A stretch of 35,620 nucleotides of DNA, from NCBI RefSeq assembly GCF_031181555.1, contig NZ_JAPSKQ010000026.1, forward strand, positions 1 through 35,620, given 5' to 3'. Within the stretch, counting starts at the first letter, position 1. Every line of letters begins with the position of its first letter. Shown here one piece after another: positions 1 to 7,868 of this stretch. The stretch is from Streptomyces sp. (lineage in GTDB: Bacteria > Actinomycetota > Actinomycetes > Streptomycetales > Streptomycetaceae). Under the pieces are notes generated by a model. The model did no database searches, had not been told where the DNA came from, and saw only the letters and a list, made by a program, of their open reading frames with translations. The position numbers and the translations under genes were made by a program.

Positions 1-9
1 CCCGGCGTC

Positions 10-42
10 GAACGTTCACGTACATGAGCACTCCGGACGTTC
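10..42. promoter_or_regulatory. Palindromic motifs upstream of the pectate lyase
   Basis: Two motifs lie upstream of the pectate lyase start at 108. GAACGTTC at 10-17 is a perfect 8-base palindrome. TCCGGACGTTC at 32-42 lies inside an inverted repeat, CCGGA-CGT-TCCGG, at 33-45. The same 11-mer occurs twice, in reverse orientation, upstream of the DUF1680 glycosidase near 12.0 kb. A role as operator or activator site is inference. Confidence 0.3.
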
Positions 43-107
43 CGGGGACGCACCCGCCCGGGCACCGGAAGGCTCCGACACCCCCACACCACGACAGAAG
101 GAACGGC

Positions 108-911
108 ATGACTTCTGCGACACGACCACGCACCCGCGGGCAGGCACTGACGGGCGCGCTGGCCACCCTCGGACTCTCGGTTGGCATGCTCATGACCACC
201 GGAGCGTCCCCGGCGAGCGCCGCCACCTGGCCGACCCCGAACGGCAGCGAAGGCGTCTCCTCCACCATCTCCGTGTCCGGCACCAAGGACTACGGGATGA
301 AGCGCCTGTACGGCACCGGCGACCTGGGCTCGGGCGGCCAGGACGAGGACCAGGGCCCGATCCTGGAGCTGGCGGACGGTGCGGTCCTGAAGAACGTCAT
401 CCTGGGCGCCCCCGCGGCCGACGGCATCCACTGCAAGGGCTCCTGCACGCTGCAGAACGTGTGGTGGGAGGACGTCGGCGAGGACGCCGCCACGTTCAAG
501 GGCAAGTCGTCGTCGGCGGTCTACACCGTCAGCGGCGGCGGCGCCAAGGAAGCGAGCGACAAGGTCTTCCAGTTCAACGGCGCCGGAACGCTGAACGTGT
601 CGAACTTCGCGGTGAAGAACTTCGGCACCTTCGTCCGCTCCTGCGGCAACTGCTCCACGCAGTACAAGCGGACGATCAACCTCAACACCATCGAGGTGAC
701 CTGGAAGGGCAGCAGGCTCGCCGGCATCAACACCAACTACGGCGACAGCGCGACCCTGCGGAACATCACGATCATCGGGGACAGCAGCAGGAAGATCGTC
801 CCCTGCCAGAAGTACATCGGCAACGACGACGGCGACGAGCCGGACACCAACGGCTCGGGCCCCGACGGCACGTACTGCAAGTACACGTCGTCCGACATCA
901 CCTACCGGTAG
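108..911 (+). CDS. Secreted pectate lyase, polysaccharide lyase family 3
   Basis: The product is an extracellular calcium-dependent pectate lyase that cleaves polygalacturonate by beta-elimination, used on plant pectin. The 267-residue protein opens with a basic segment, a hydrophobic stretch and an A-S-A signal-peptidase site near residue 38, so it should be exported by Sec. The mature part reads as a short PL3 parallel beta-helix: an ILELADGAVLKNVILG strand, then the family-typical GIHCKGSC and VWWEDVGEDAATFKG segments, then paired cysteines. Length fits a bare PL3 catalytic domain with no binding module. I chose the ATG at 108 because AGAAGGAA at 96-103 is a good ribosome-binding site and the signal peptide then begins normally. 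An upstream in-frame ATG at 24 would add 28 proline-rich residues and looks wrong. A strong hairpin follows. Confidence 0.9.
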   Translation: MTSATRPRTRGQALTGALATLGLSVGMLMTTGASPASAATWPTPNGSEGVSSTISVSGTKDYGMKRLYGTGDLGSGGQDEDQGPILELADGAVLKNVILGAPAADGIHCKGSCTLQNVWWEDVGEDAATFKGKSSSAVYTVSGGGAKEASDKVFQFNGAGTLNVSNFAVKNFGTFVRSCGNCSTQYKRTINLNTIEVTWKGSRLAGINTNYGDSATLRNITIIGDSSRKIVPCQKYIGNDDGDEPDTNGSGPDGTYCKYTSSDITYR

Positions 912-940
912 TCCTCCGGGGCCGGTCCCCCCACGGTGAA

Positions 941-984
941 GGCGGCCGTACGAGGCGTCCCGCGCGGCGCTCCGTACGGCCGCC
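941..984. terminator. Bidirectional terminator between convergent genes
   Basis: Perfect 12-bp arms, GGCGGCCGTACG at 941-952 and its complement at 973-984, are separated by 20 nt. They sit between the pectate lyase stop at 911 and the stop of the minus-strand PaaX-type gene at 988, so the hairpin can end both transcripts. Confidence 0.75.
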
Positions 985-987
985 GCG

Positions 988-1764
988 TCATGCTCCGCCC
1001 ACCCGCGCACGCACCTGCCCCGTCAGCTCCCGCCGGTAGTCGGCGTACGCGGCCCGCAGAGCGTCACCGGGCCAGCCGGCGGGCAGGAGGTCGGGCGGCA
1101 GGACCGGGTCGGCGAGCAGGTGGCGTACCACGGCGGCGAACAGGGCGAGCCGGTCGGCGGGACGGCCGGGGCGGCCGACGTGCGCGAGGAGCGCGCGGGC
1201 CGTGCCGGACCAGGCGTCCAGCGGCCAGAGGCTCGCGGCCAGGTCCCGGGCGGACCCGGCGGGGCGGGCGGTGCAGCGCTGGGCCACCCGATCGAGACCG
1301 GCGGGCAGGGGGCGGCTCAGGTTGGCGGGGCGGAGCCACACGCCCTCGCGGAGTTCGGCGAGCCGGAGGGCGGCCAGCCGGGTGCGCAGGTCCGCGCGTT
1401 CGGCGGGGCCGCGGCCCGTCGCGGTGACGACGACCATCTCCCAGTCGCCGTCCCACGCTCGCGTGCGGGGCCGCACGGCCTCGTCCTGGCGTCGCTGACG
1501 CTGCACCAGCCGGTCGCTGAGGCGGTAACCGGCGTCCGTGCGCCGCAGATCACCGGCGGCGACCATCCGGCTGAGCGCCGCCCTCAAGGTGGATCCGCCG
1601 ACGTCGAAGCCCTCCACCAGCCGCCCGAGCTCCCGGGCCGGAAGCTCCGGCGGGTGCGTGCCGAGCAGCAGGCTCAGCACGACCGACCGCGCGGACAGGG
1701 GGCGCGGTCGCAGGTCGTCCGGGAGCGCCGGGGCATCCGGGAGCGCCGGGTCGTTCATCCGCAT
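988..1764 (-). CDS. PaaX-family transcriptional regulator
   Basis: This 258-residue protein has the architecture of PaaX, the phenylacetyl-CoA-responsive GntR-like repressor. An N-terminal winged helix (about residues 22-80, ARSVVLSLLLG... STLRAALSRMVAAGDLRR) is followed by the PaaX-type central region (WDGDWEMVVV) and a C-terminal domain rich in DAW and LL patterns (about 160-250). Family members bind acyl-CoA effectors. The gene is divergent from an AidB-type acyl-CoA dehydrogenase, with 72 bp between starts holding two inverted repeats, so it probably controls that gene and itself. No phenylacetate catabolic genes are visible nearby, so the effector cannot be named. The ATG at 1764 or the one two codons later (1758) could be used. 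Confidence 0.85.
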   Translation of the reverse strand: MRMNDPALPDAPALPDDLRPRPLSARSVVLSLLLGTHPPELPARELGRLVEGFDVGGSTLRAALSRMVAAGDLRRTDAGYRLSDRLVQRQRRQDEAVRPRTRAWDGDWEMVVVTATGRGPAERADLRTRLAALRLAELREGVWLRPANLSRPLPAGLDRVAQRCTARPAGSARDLAASLWPLDAWSGTARALLAHVGRPGRPADRLALFAAVVRHLLADPVLPPDLLPAGWPGDALRAAYADYRRELTGQVRARVGGA

Positions 1765-1768
1765 GGGT

Positions 1769-1829
1769 CCGTACTGTACGGCGGACCGCGTGTTGCATCA
1801 TTGCTGCGGTCGTAGAAGGAGTGCAACAC
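1769..1829. promoter_or_regulatory. Operator candidates in the PaaX/AidB divergent promoter
   Basis: Two symmetrical elements fill the space between the divergent starts. CCGTAC-T-GTACGG at 1769-1781 is a 13-base palindrome with one central base. GTGTTGCA at 1790-1797 and TGCAACAC at 1822-1829 are perfect 8-bp arms 24 nt apart. The right arm lies directly behind the AGAAGGAG ribosome-binding site (1814-1821) of the dehydrogenase gene. They are plausible PaaX-family operators; binding is inferred. Confidence 0.5.
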
Positions 1830-1836
1830 TCGGCGC

Positions 1837-3531
1837 ATGGTCACGACATCTGTGGACGAGCGGCACCGGAGCGCCGGTGAACAGGACGGCGGGCACGGCG
1901 GGTACGCCACGCACGACGTCACCAATCAGCCCGGTCCCCTGGCGCCGTACGACGCGTCCGACGACATCGCCCTGCTGGAGGGCCTGCGGCGCGAGGGCGC
2001 CGGCTGGGCCGAGGAGGACCTGCGGCGGCTCGGCAGGCTGGCCGGCAGCGCGCAGGCGCAGGAGTGGAGCGATCAGGCCAACCGCCACGAGCCCGAACTG
2101 CGCACGCACGACCGGTACGGGCACCGGATCGACGAGGTCGGGTTCCACCCGAGCTGGCACCACCTGATGCGTACGGCCGTCGCCGAGGGGCTGGCCGCCG
2201 CGCCCTGGGCGGACGACCGGCCCGGCGCGCACGTCGCCCGCACCGCGAAAGGACTGGTGTGGGGGCACACCGACGCGGGACACGGCTGCCCGACCTCCAT
2301 GACGTACGCGGCGGTGCCCGCCCTGCGCCGGCAGCCGGAGCTGGCGGAGGTGTACGAGCCGCTGCTGACCAGCCGGGAGTACGAACCGGGCCTGCGGGCG
2401 CCGGCCGGGAAGCGCGGGCTGCTGGCCGGCATGGGGATGACCGAGAAGCAGGGCGGCTCCGACGTCCGGACCAACACGACCGCGGCGACGCCGACCGCCG
2501 AACCCGGGGTGTACACCCTGCGCGGGCACAAGTGGTTCACGTCGGCGCCGATGTGCGACGTGTTCCTGGTGCTGGCGCAGGCTCCGGGAGGGCTGTCGTG
2601 CTTCCTGGTGCCGCGCGTGCTGCCCGACGGGACGCGCAACGCGTTCCGCATCCAGCGGCTGAAGGACAAGCTGGGCAACCGGTCCAACGCCTCCTGCGAG
2701 CCCGAGTTCGACGGGACCGTGGCCTGGCTGGTCGGCCCGGAGGGGCAGGGCGTGAAGACCATCATCGAGATGGTCAACTGCACCCGGCTGGACTGCGTGA
2801 TGATGTCGGCGGCGCTGATGCGCAAGACGCTCGTCGAGGCGGGGCACCACGTGCGGCACCGCAGCGCGTTCGGGGCCCGGCTGGTGGACCAGCCGCTGAT
2901 GCGCAACGTTCTGGCCGACCTGGCGCTGGAGTCCGAGGCCGCCACGGCCCTCACCCTGCGGCTGGCCGGGGCCGCCGACCGCGCGGTGCGCGGGGACGCC
3001 GGGGAGGCCGCGTTCCGCCGGATCGCGACCGCGGTGGGCAAGTACTGGGTCACCAAGCGGGGTCCGGCCTTCACCGCCGAAGCCCTGGAGTGCCTGGGCG
3101 GCAACGGCTACGTCGAGGAGTCGGGCATGCCCCGGCACTACCGCGAGGCCCCGCTGCTGTCGATCTGGGAGGGCTCGGGGAACGTCAACGCCCTCGACGT
3201 GCTGCGGGCGCTCGGCCGGGACACCGCCACCGCACAGGCCCTCTTCGACGAACTCGGCCTGACGCGCGGGGCGGACGCCCGGCTGGACGCGGCCGTGGTC
3301 CGGCTGAAGGACCACCTGGCCGAGGGATCGCAGGTGAGCGCCCGCCGGCTGGTGGAGCGGATGGCCCTGACGCTGCAGGGTTCCCTCCTCGTCCGGCACG
3401 CCCCGCCCGCGGTCGCCGACGCCTTCTGCGCGACGCGGCTCGGTGGCGACTGGGGGCATGCCTTCGGCACGCTGCCCGCGACGGCCGGGTTCGACGCGAT
3501 CGTGGACCGCGCGCTGCCGGACGCCGTCTGA
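1837..3531 (+). CDS. aidB: AidB-type acyl-CoA dehydrogenase (alkylation-response family)
   Basis: This 564-residue flavoprotein belongs to the AidB branch of acyl-CoA dehydrogenases. In E. coli AidB is part of the adaptive response to DNA alkylation and binds DNA. Diagnostic segments are GMGMTEKQGGSDVRTNTT in the FAD/substrate-binding middle domain, GLSCFLVPR, RLKDKLGNRSNASCE, and the C-terminal LECLGGNGYVEESGMPR followed by SIWEGSGN, which carries the active-site-region glutamate. Length is close to E. coli AidB (about 540) and longer than ordinary acyl-CoA dehydrogenases (about 380-400), because of the N-terminal and C-terminal extensions. AGAAGGAG at 1814-1821 is 15 nt from the ATG, rather far. 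The gene is divergent from a PaaX regulator. I am confident of the family; a role in DNA protection here, as opposed to acyl-CoA oxidation, is inference. Confidence 0.85.
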   Translation: MVTTSVDERHRSAGEQDGGHGGYATHDVTNQPGPLAPYDASDDIALLEGLRREGAGWAEEDLRRLGRLAGSAQAQEWSDQANRHEPELRTHDRYGHRIDEVGFHPSWHHLMRTAVAEGLAAAPWADDRPGAHVARTAKGLVWGHTDAGHGCPTSMTYAAVPALRRQPELAEVYEPLLTSREYEPGLRAPAGKRGLLAGMGMTEKQGGSDVRTNTTAATPTAEPGVYTLRGHKWFTSAPMCDVFLVLAQAPGGLSCFLVPRVLPDGTRNAFRIQRLKDKLGNRSNASCEPEFDGTVAWLVGPEGQGVKTIIEMVNCTRLDCVMMSAALMRKTLVEAGHHVRHRSAFGARLVDQPLMRNVLADLALESEAATALTLRLAGAADRAVRGDAGEAAFRRIATAVGKYWVTKRGPAFTAEALECLGGNGYVEESGMPRHYREAPLLSIWEGSGNVNALDVLRALGRDTATAQALFDELGLTRGADARLDAAVVRLKDHLAEGSQVSARRLVERMALTLQGSLLVRHAPPAVADAFCATRLGGDWGHAFGTLPATAGFDAIVDRALPDAV

Positions 3532-3547
3532 ACCCTCGTCGAGCCAC

Positions 3548-3564
3548 CGCGCGCGGTTCGCGCG
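3548..3564 (+). terminator. Possible terminator after aidB-like gene
   Basis: CGCGCG at 3548-3553 pairs with CGCGCG at 3559-3564 around a 5-nt loop, beginning 17 nt after the dehydrogenase stop codon. The short GC-only stem without a U-tract is typical of Streptomyces but weak evidence. Confidence 0.4.
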
Positions 3565-3852
3565 TCGTCGCTCCTCGACCGCGCTCGGGTGCCGGTGCCG
3601 TGGTGCAGGCTCCCGGGCCGCGCCGCGACGGCTGCCCCGGTCCGGCGGCCTTCGGGAGCGGACGACCGTCGCGGGCGCCCTGCGGCGCGTCCCCGGGGAG
3701 CCGGACCCCGCGGCGGAGGTGCCGCGCGCGGCCCGGACGCAGCGCCCGCCCACGCGTCCCCCGGCCGCGGCCCTCCAGCGCCGCGGTCGCCTCGGGCCTC
3801 CGGCGGCCGCCGCACCGGGTTGACCTGCGGTGCTGTCTGATCCGGAGGTGAC
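3565..3852. other. Intergenic stretch with no recognisable gene
   Basis: About 290 very GC-rich bases lie between the aidB-like gene and the next promoter. Open frames exist on both strands, but their translations are arginine/proline/alanine-rich low-complexity sequence with no ribosome-binding site or recognisable motif. I see no gene. Confidence 0.6.
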
Positions 3853-3874
3853 TGTCAGTGGTGGGGTGCAGACT
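3853..3874 (+). promoter_or_regulatory. Candidate PafBC-type (RecA-independent) DNA-damage promoter
   Basis: TGTCAGTG at 3853-3860, exactly 8 nt, then CAGACT at 3869-3874. This matches the actinobacterial RecA-NDp motif recognised with PafBC, recalled as TGTCRGTG-N8-TANNNT, with a single deviation (C for T) in the -10 hexamer. Transcription would start near 3881, about 45 nt before the ATG at 3927. Downstream genes include ung, which fits a damage-inducible operon. Confidence 0.6.
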
Positions 3875-3926
3875 GGCCGGTGTCCGAGACGAGGACGTCG
3901 ACGAAGACGTCGTGGAGGTGATCGGC

Positions 3927-5012
3927 ATGTCCGAGGTACTGCTCGCCGTGGGCACCCGCAAAGGCCTGTTCATCGGGCGTCGGCGGGGTGGCGCCTGGGA
4001 GTTCGACGAGAGTCCCTGCTTCAACGCGCAGGCCGTGTACTCGGTCGCCATCGACACCCGCGGCGCGAGCCCGCGGCTGCTGGCCGGCGGCGACAGCTCG
4101 CACTGGGGCCCGTCGGTGTTCCACTCCGACGACCTGGGCCGCACCTGGACCGAACCGGCGCGCCCCGCCGTCAAGTTCCCGAAGGACACCGGGGCTTCAC
4201 TGGAACGGGTCTGGCAGCTGCACCCGGCCGCGGCCGAACCGGACGTGGTGTACGCGGGTACGGAACCGGCCGCGCTGTACCGCTCGGAGGACCGCGGGGA
4301 GACCTTCGAGCTGGTCCGGCCGCTGTGGGAGCACCCCACCCGCTCGAAGTGGATGCCGGGCGGCGGGGGCGAGGGCCTGCACACCGTACTGACCGACGAG
4401 CGCGACCCGCGGGCCGTGACGGTGGCCGTGTCGACGGCGGGGGTGTTCCGCACGCTGGACGGCGGCGCGAGCTGGTCCCCGTCCAACTCCGGCGTCTCCG
4501 CGGTGTTCCTGCCGGACCCGAACCCGGAGTTCGGACAGTGCGTGCACAAGATCGCCCGGGACGCGGTGAACCCGGACCGGCTGTATCTGCAGAACCACTG
4601 GGGGGTGTACCGCAGCGACGACGCGGGCGGGCACTGGACGGACATCGGCGAGGGCCTGCCCTCGACGTTCGGTTTCGCGGCGGTCGCCCACCCCCACCGC
4701 GGCGACACGGCGTACGTCTTCCCGATCAACGCCGACTCGGACCGGGTGCCCGCCGACCGGCGCTGCCGGGTCTTCCGGACGGCGGACGCCGGCAGGAGCT
4801 GGGAGCCGCTCACGGCGGGCCTGCCGCGGGAGGACCACTACGGCACGGTGCTGCGCGACGCGATGTGCCACGACGGCGCGGACCCGGCGGGCGTGTACTT
4901 CGGCAACCGCAACGGCGAGGTGTACGCGTCGGCCGACGACGGCGACAGCTGGCGGCAGTTGGCCGCGCACCTGCCGGACGTGCTGTGCGTGCGGGCCGCG
5001 GTCGTCGGATGA
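3927..5012 (+). CDS. BNR/Asp-box beta-propeller protein (exo-sialidase-like fold)
   Basis: This 361-residue cytoplasmic protein is built from repeated Asp-box units (S-x-D-x-G-x-x-W) that mark BNR/sialidase-type propellers. Six are visible: SDDLGRTW near residue 66, SEDRGETF near 119, LDGGASW near 176, SDDAGGHW near 230, TADAGRSW near 286 and SADDGDSW near 335. It opens with [13 protein letters not shown], typical of the group often labelled WD40/YVTN/BNR-like or exo-alpha-sialidase. No signal peptide is present and I do not recognise sialidase catalytic residues, so hydrolase activity is not supported. The ATG at 3927 is chosen because GGAGGTG at 3914-3920 is an ideal ribosome-binding site; an upstream GTG at 3858 overlaps the promoter motif. 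It is followed after 70 nt by ung. Confidence 0.75.
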   Translation: MSEVLLAVGTRKGLFIGRRRGGAWEFDESPCFNAQAVYSVAIDTRGASPRLLAGGDSSHWGPSVFHSDDLGRTWTEPARPAVKFPKDTGASLERVWQLHPAAAEPDVVYAGTEPAALYRSEDRGETFELVRPLWEHPTRSKWMPGGGGEGLHTVLTDERDPRAVTVAVSTAGVFRTLDGGASWSPSNSGVSAVFLPDPNPEFGQCVHKIARDAVNPDRLYLQNHWGVYRSDDAGGHWTDIGEGLPSTFGFAAVAHPHRGDTAYVFPINADSDRVPADRRCRVFRTADAGRSWEPLTAGLPREDHYGTVLRDAMCHDGADPAGVYFGNRNGEVYASADDGDSWRQLAAHLPDVLCVRAAVVG

Positions 5013-5082
5013 GCCGGAGGACCCCGCCCGGTCCCGGCCGCGGGTTGATCTCCGCCGCCGTCGCGGCAGTAGGGTGACGTCC

Positions 5083-5760
5083 GTGGCACCACGACCCTTG
5101 CATGAAATCGTCGAAGCGGGCTGGGCGAAGGCCCTGGAACCGGTGGCCGACCGGATCGCCGGGATGGGGGACTTCCTGCGCGCGGAGATCGCCGCGGGAC
5201 GCACCTACCTCCCGGCCGGAGCGAACGTCCTGCGGGCCTTCCAGCAGCCCTTCGACGAAGTACGCGTTCTGATCGTCGGGCAGGACCCGTATCCCACCCC
5301 GGGGCACGCGGTGGGGCTGTCCTTCTCGGTCGCGCCCGAGGTGCGGCCCCTGCCCGGCAGCCTCGTCAACATCTTCCGCGAGCTGACCACCGACCTGGGC
5401 CTGCCCCAGCCGTCCAGCGGTGATCTCACGCCGTGGACCGAGCAGGGCGTGCTGCTGCTCAACAGGGCGCTGACGACGGCCCCGCGCAAGCCGGCCGCCC
5501 ATCGCGGCAAGGGGTGGGAGGAGGTCACCGAGCAGGCGATACGCGCGCTGGCGGGGCGGGGCAAGCCCCTGGTCGCCATCCTGTGGGGGCGTGACGCCCG
5601 CAACTGCCGTCCGCTGCTCGGCGATCTGCCCGCGGTGGAGTCGGCCCATCCGTCGCCGATGTCCGCCGACCGCGGATTCTTCGGCTCGCGTCCGTTCAGC
5701 CGGGCCAACGATCTGCTGATCCGCCAGGGCGGCCAACCGGTGGACTGGCGCCTGCCGTGA
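5083..5760 (+). CDS. ung: Uracil-DNA glycosylase, family 1
   Basis: Ung removes uracil from DNA to start base-excision repair. The 225-residue protein has the catalytic water-activating motif GQDPYP (residues 66-71, Asp68), the LLLNRALTT segment, and the DNA-intercalation loop [21 protein letters not shown] beginning at His189. Family 1 usually has His after GQDPY; Pro here is seen, as I recall, in one of the two Streptomyces Ung paralogues (like SCO1114). The GTG at 5083 is preferred because AGGGTG at 5071-5076 provides a ribosome-binding site; a GTG at 5074 lies inside that site. The stop overlaps the next gene's GTG by four bases, indicating translational coupling. Placement behind a PafBC-like promoter suggests damage induction together with the BNR protein. 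Confidence 0.93.
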   Translation: MAPRPLHEIVEAGWAKALEPVADRIAGMGDFLRAEIAAGRTYLPAGANVLRAFQQPFDEVRVLIVGQDPYPTPGHAVGLSFSVAPEVRPLPGSLVNIFRELTTDLGLPQPSSGDLTPWTEQGVLLLNRALTTAPRKPAAHRGKGWEEVTEQAIRALAGRGKPLVAILWGRDARNCRPLLGDLPAVESAHPSPMSADRGFFGSRPFSRANDLLIRQGGQPVDWRLP

Positions 5761-6764
5761 CCGGCTGCGGATTCCTCGCCGTGGACTCCGGGGGCTCCGG
5801 TGTGCGGGTCGCCGTCGGTGCCGCCGGGCACGGCGCGTCGGCCCGCGGGGCCTCGAGGGAGCCGGTGCGGACCGGGGCCCGGGGCATCGACCCGGGGCAC
5901 TTCATGGAGCAACTGGTGCCGATGGCGCGGGCCCTGTGCTCCGAGGCCGGGATCGGGCGGCTGGACACGGCCGTCGTCGGCGCGGCCGGGATGGCCGGCC
6001 TGGGGGACGCGCTGCGCGCCGAGCTGCCGGGGGCGCTGGCCCGTGAACTGGGCGTACGGCGGGTGGCGTTGGCCGCCGACGCCGTCACCGCCTACGTCGG
6101 TGCCCTCGGGCCGCGGCCCGGTGCGGTGATCGCCGCGGGTACGGGGCTGATCGCGATCGGCACCGATCTGACCGGCTGGCGCCGGGCGGACGGCTGGGGC
6201 CATCTGCTCGGCGACTGCGGCGGCGGCGCCTGGATCGGGCGGGCGGGACTGGAGGCGGCACTGCGCGCCCACGACGGGCGGGAGGGCGGCTCCGCACGGC
6301 TGCTGGCGAGCGCCGAGGCGGTGTTCGGTCCCGCGGCGGGGCTGCCCGGCCTGCTGTATCCGCGCACCGACCGGCCGGCCGTCCTCGCCTCCTTCGCGCC
6401 CCGGGTGGCCGAGTGCGCGGCCGGCGGCGACCCCGTCGCCGCGGACGTCCTGCGAGCGGCGGCCCGGCACATGGCGGACTCGGCCGCGGCCGTGTGCCCG
6501 GACGTGGACGAGCCGCGGGTCGGTCTCACCGGCGGCCTGTTCGAGATGGGCGCCCCTCTGCTCGTACCGCTGGACGAGGAGCTGGCGGAGCGGCTGCCGC
6601 GGGCGCGACGGGTCACGGCCGAGGGGGACCCCCTGCACGGGGCGGTACGCATCGCCACCGACCTCATGGCGGGCGCGTTCGCTCTTCCGTGTGAGGGAAA
6701 GATGCTGTGCGTGACGAGCCCGGCAGGTGAGGACGTCACCCGAGCGGCCGGTCCCGGGACGTAA
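5757..6764 (+). CDS. BadF/BadG/GlcNAc-kinase-type ATPase
   Basis: This 335-residue protein belongs to the ASKHA-fold BcrAD/BadFG family that includes eukaryotic-type N-acetylglucosamine kinase. Visible motifs are the N-terminal phosphate-1 loop [15 protein letters not shown], the GAAGMAG turn, GTGLIAIG (phosphate 2), and the family-typical [23 protein letters not shown] block near residues 147-166, followed by GLTGGLFE (adenosine motif). It most likely phosphorylates an amino sugar or related metabolite in the cytoplasm. The GTG start overlaps the ung stop (GTGA at 5757-5760), so it is the third gene of the BNR-ung operon, which is puzzling for a sugar kinase. The last 40 residues, after LMAGAFALP, look like a non-conserved tail. 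Confidence 0.8.
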   Translation: MTGCGFLAVDSGGSGVRVAVGAAGHGASARGASREPVRTGARGIDPGHFMEQLVPMARALCSEAGIGRLDTAVVGAAGMAGLGDALRAELPGALARELGVRRVALAADAVTAYVGALGPRPGAVIAAGTGLIAIGTDLTGWRRADGWGHLLGDCGGGAWIGRAGLEAALRAHDGREGGSARLLASAEAVFGPAAGLPGLLYPRTDRPAVLASFAPRVAECAAGGDPVAADVLRAAARHMADSAAAVCPDVDEPRVGLTGGLFEMGAPLLVPLDEELAERLPRARRVTAEGDPLHGAVRIATDLMAGAFALPCEGKMLCVTSPAGEDVTRAAGPGT

Positions 6765-6804
6765 CTCATCAGACAAATCCGGACGGATACCGCTCACCTG
6801 CCCC

Positions 6805-6840
6805 CTCCCCGAACGGGGACGCCCGGGGAGCCACTAACAT
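6805..6840 (+). promoter_or_regulatory. Hairpin then leaderless promoter for CbiX-like gene
   Basis: CTCCCCG (6805-6811) pairs with CGGGGAG (6824-6830), probably terminating the upstream operon. Directly after it, TAACAT at 6835-6840 matches the TANNNT -10 hexamer and ends 8 nt before the ATG at 6849. Transcription would start at or within two bases of the start codon. No Shine-Dalgarno sequence is present, so the mRNA is probably leaderless. Confidence 0.55.
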
Positions 6841-6848
6841 GCCGCAGC

Positions 6849-7772
6849 ATGAGCACCCCCACTGGGCCCGCGTCCGGCCTGCCAGTACGAATGCCGCGCC
6901 CCCGCCAGCCCGGGCGGCACCGCCGCCCCGAACCCCTGGTGGCTCCCGAGGGCGCGCCCGCGCTCGTCCTCGCCGTGCCGGGTGCGCCCAGTAGCACCAC
7001 CCGCTCCCTCGCCGACGAAGTCGTGAGCATCGCCCGTTCCGAGCTGCCCGGCCTCGACGCCCGGATCGGCTACCTCGACGGCGACGACGAGGAGTTCCCC
7101 TCGCTGCAGTCGGTGCTCGCGCACGCCGGCGAGGAGCGTACCGCCCGCTTCGAGCAGGCCCGCGCCGCCGGCGTGGACGCCAAGGAGCCCGACGGTCCCG
7201 TCGCCGTCGTCGTGCCGCTGCTCGCCGGCCCGGACAGCGCGCTGCTGCGCCGGATCCGCCAGGCCGTGATGGACAGCCGCGTCGCCGCGGAGCTGACCGA
7301 TGTACTCGGCCCGCACCCGCTGCTCGCCGAGGCGCTGCACGTGCGGCTGTCCGAGGCCGGGCTGGCCCGTGCCGACCGCGCCCGCCTGTTCACCGTGGCG
7401 ACCGCCGCGGACGGCATCATCCTGGCGTCCGTGGGCGGTGACGAGGCCGTGCAGGCGGCCGGGATCACCGGCATGCTGCTCGCCGCGCGCCTCGCGGTGC
7501 CGGTGATGGCGGCCGCCCTGGACCAGGAGGGGTCCATCGCCTCCGTCGCCGAGCAGCTGCGCGGCTCCGGTTCGCGGCAGCTGGCACTCGCGCCGTACCT
7601 GATCGGCCCGGAGATCGACGCGAGCCTGATCGAGGAGGCCGCGAAGGAGGCGGACTGCTCCGCCGCCGAGGCGCTCGGCCCGTACCCGGCGATCGGCAAG
7701 CTCGCCCTGGCCAAGTACACGACCGCGCTGGGCATCGCGCCGCAGCAGGCGCAGAGCTCCCCGGTCCGCTGA
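6849..7772 (+). CDS. CbiX/SirB-like protein lacking the metal-binding histidines
   Basis: This 307-residue protein has the two-repeat layout of sirohydrochlorin chelatases, which insert cobalt or iron into sirohydrochlorin. Repeat one runs from LVLAVPGAPSS through AVVVPLLAGPDSALLRRI to LGPHPLLAEALHVRL; repeat two contains LALAPYLIGPEIDASLIEEA and LGPYPAIGKLALAKY. In active enzymes the first strand ends in HGSR and the VVPLFL strand is followed by another His. Here both positions are non-His (P in VPGAPSS, none in AGPDSAL). The fold is recognisable but canonical chelatase activity is doubtful. The first 35 residues are basic and probably disordered. The gene stands alone between a leaderless promoter and a very strong terminator, with no sirohaem or cobalamin genes nearby. 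Confidence 0.7.
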   Translation: MSTPTGPASGLPVRMPRPRQPGRHRRPEPLVAPEGAPALVLAVPGAPSSTTRSLADEVVSIARSELPGLDARIGYLDGDDEEFPSLQSVLAHAGEERTARFEQARAAGVDAKEPDGPVAVVVPLLAGPDSALLRRIRQAVMDSRVAAELTDVLGPHPLLAEALHVRLSEAGLARADRARLFTVATAADGIILASVGGDEAVQAAGITGMLLAARLAVPVMAAALDQEGSIASVAEQLRGSGSRQLALAPYLIGPEIDASLIEEAAKEADCSAAEALGPYPAIGKLALAKYTTALGIAPQQAQSSPVR

Positions 7773-7794
7773 CGCGGCCGGCGCGCAGCGACAA

Positions 7795-7833
7795 CGGAAG
7801 GGCCCGCTCCGGTTGCCGGAGCGGGCCCTTCCG
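7795..7833. terminator. Strong bidirectional terminator
   Basis: A perfect 18-bp stem (7795-7812 with 7816-7833) closes a 3-nt TTG loop, starting 23 nt after the CbiX-like stop. The A-rich bases before it (ACAAC) and the TTCC within the right arm make it work in both directions. It separates two convergent genes. Confidence 0.88.
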
Positions 7834-7868
7834 CATGGGCGCGGGGAGTCCGGGCGGGCCGGCCCCGC

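Noticed and set aside
1120..1815. Long plus-strand frames opposite the PaaX gene
   Set aside because: They are antisense shadows created by GC bias. They lack recognisable motifs, and the minus-strand frame matches the PaaX family along its full length.
3589..3840. Open frames in the gap before the BNR gene
   Set aside because: Proline/arginine/alanine-rich translations without ribosome-binding sites or domain signals.
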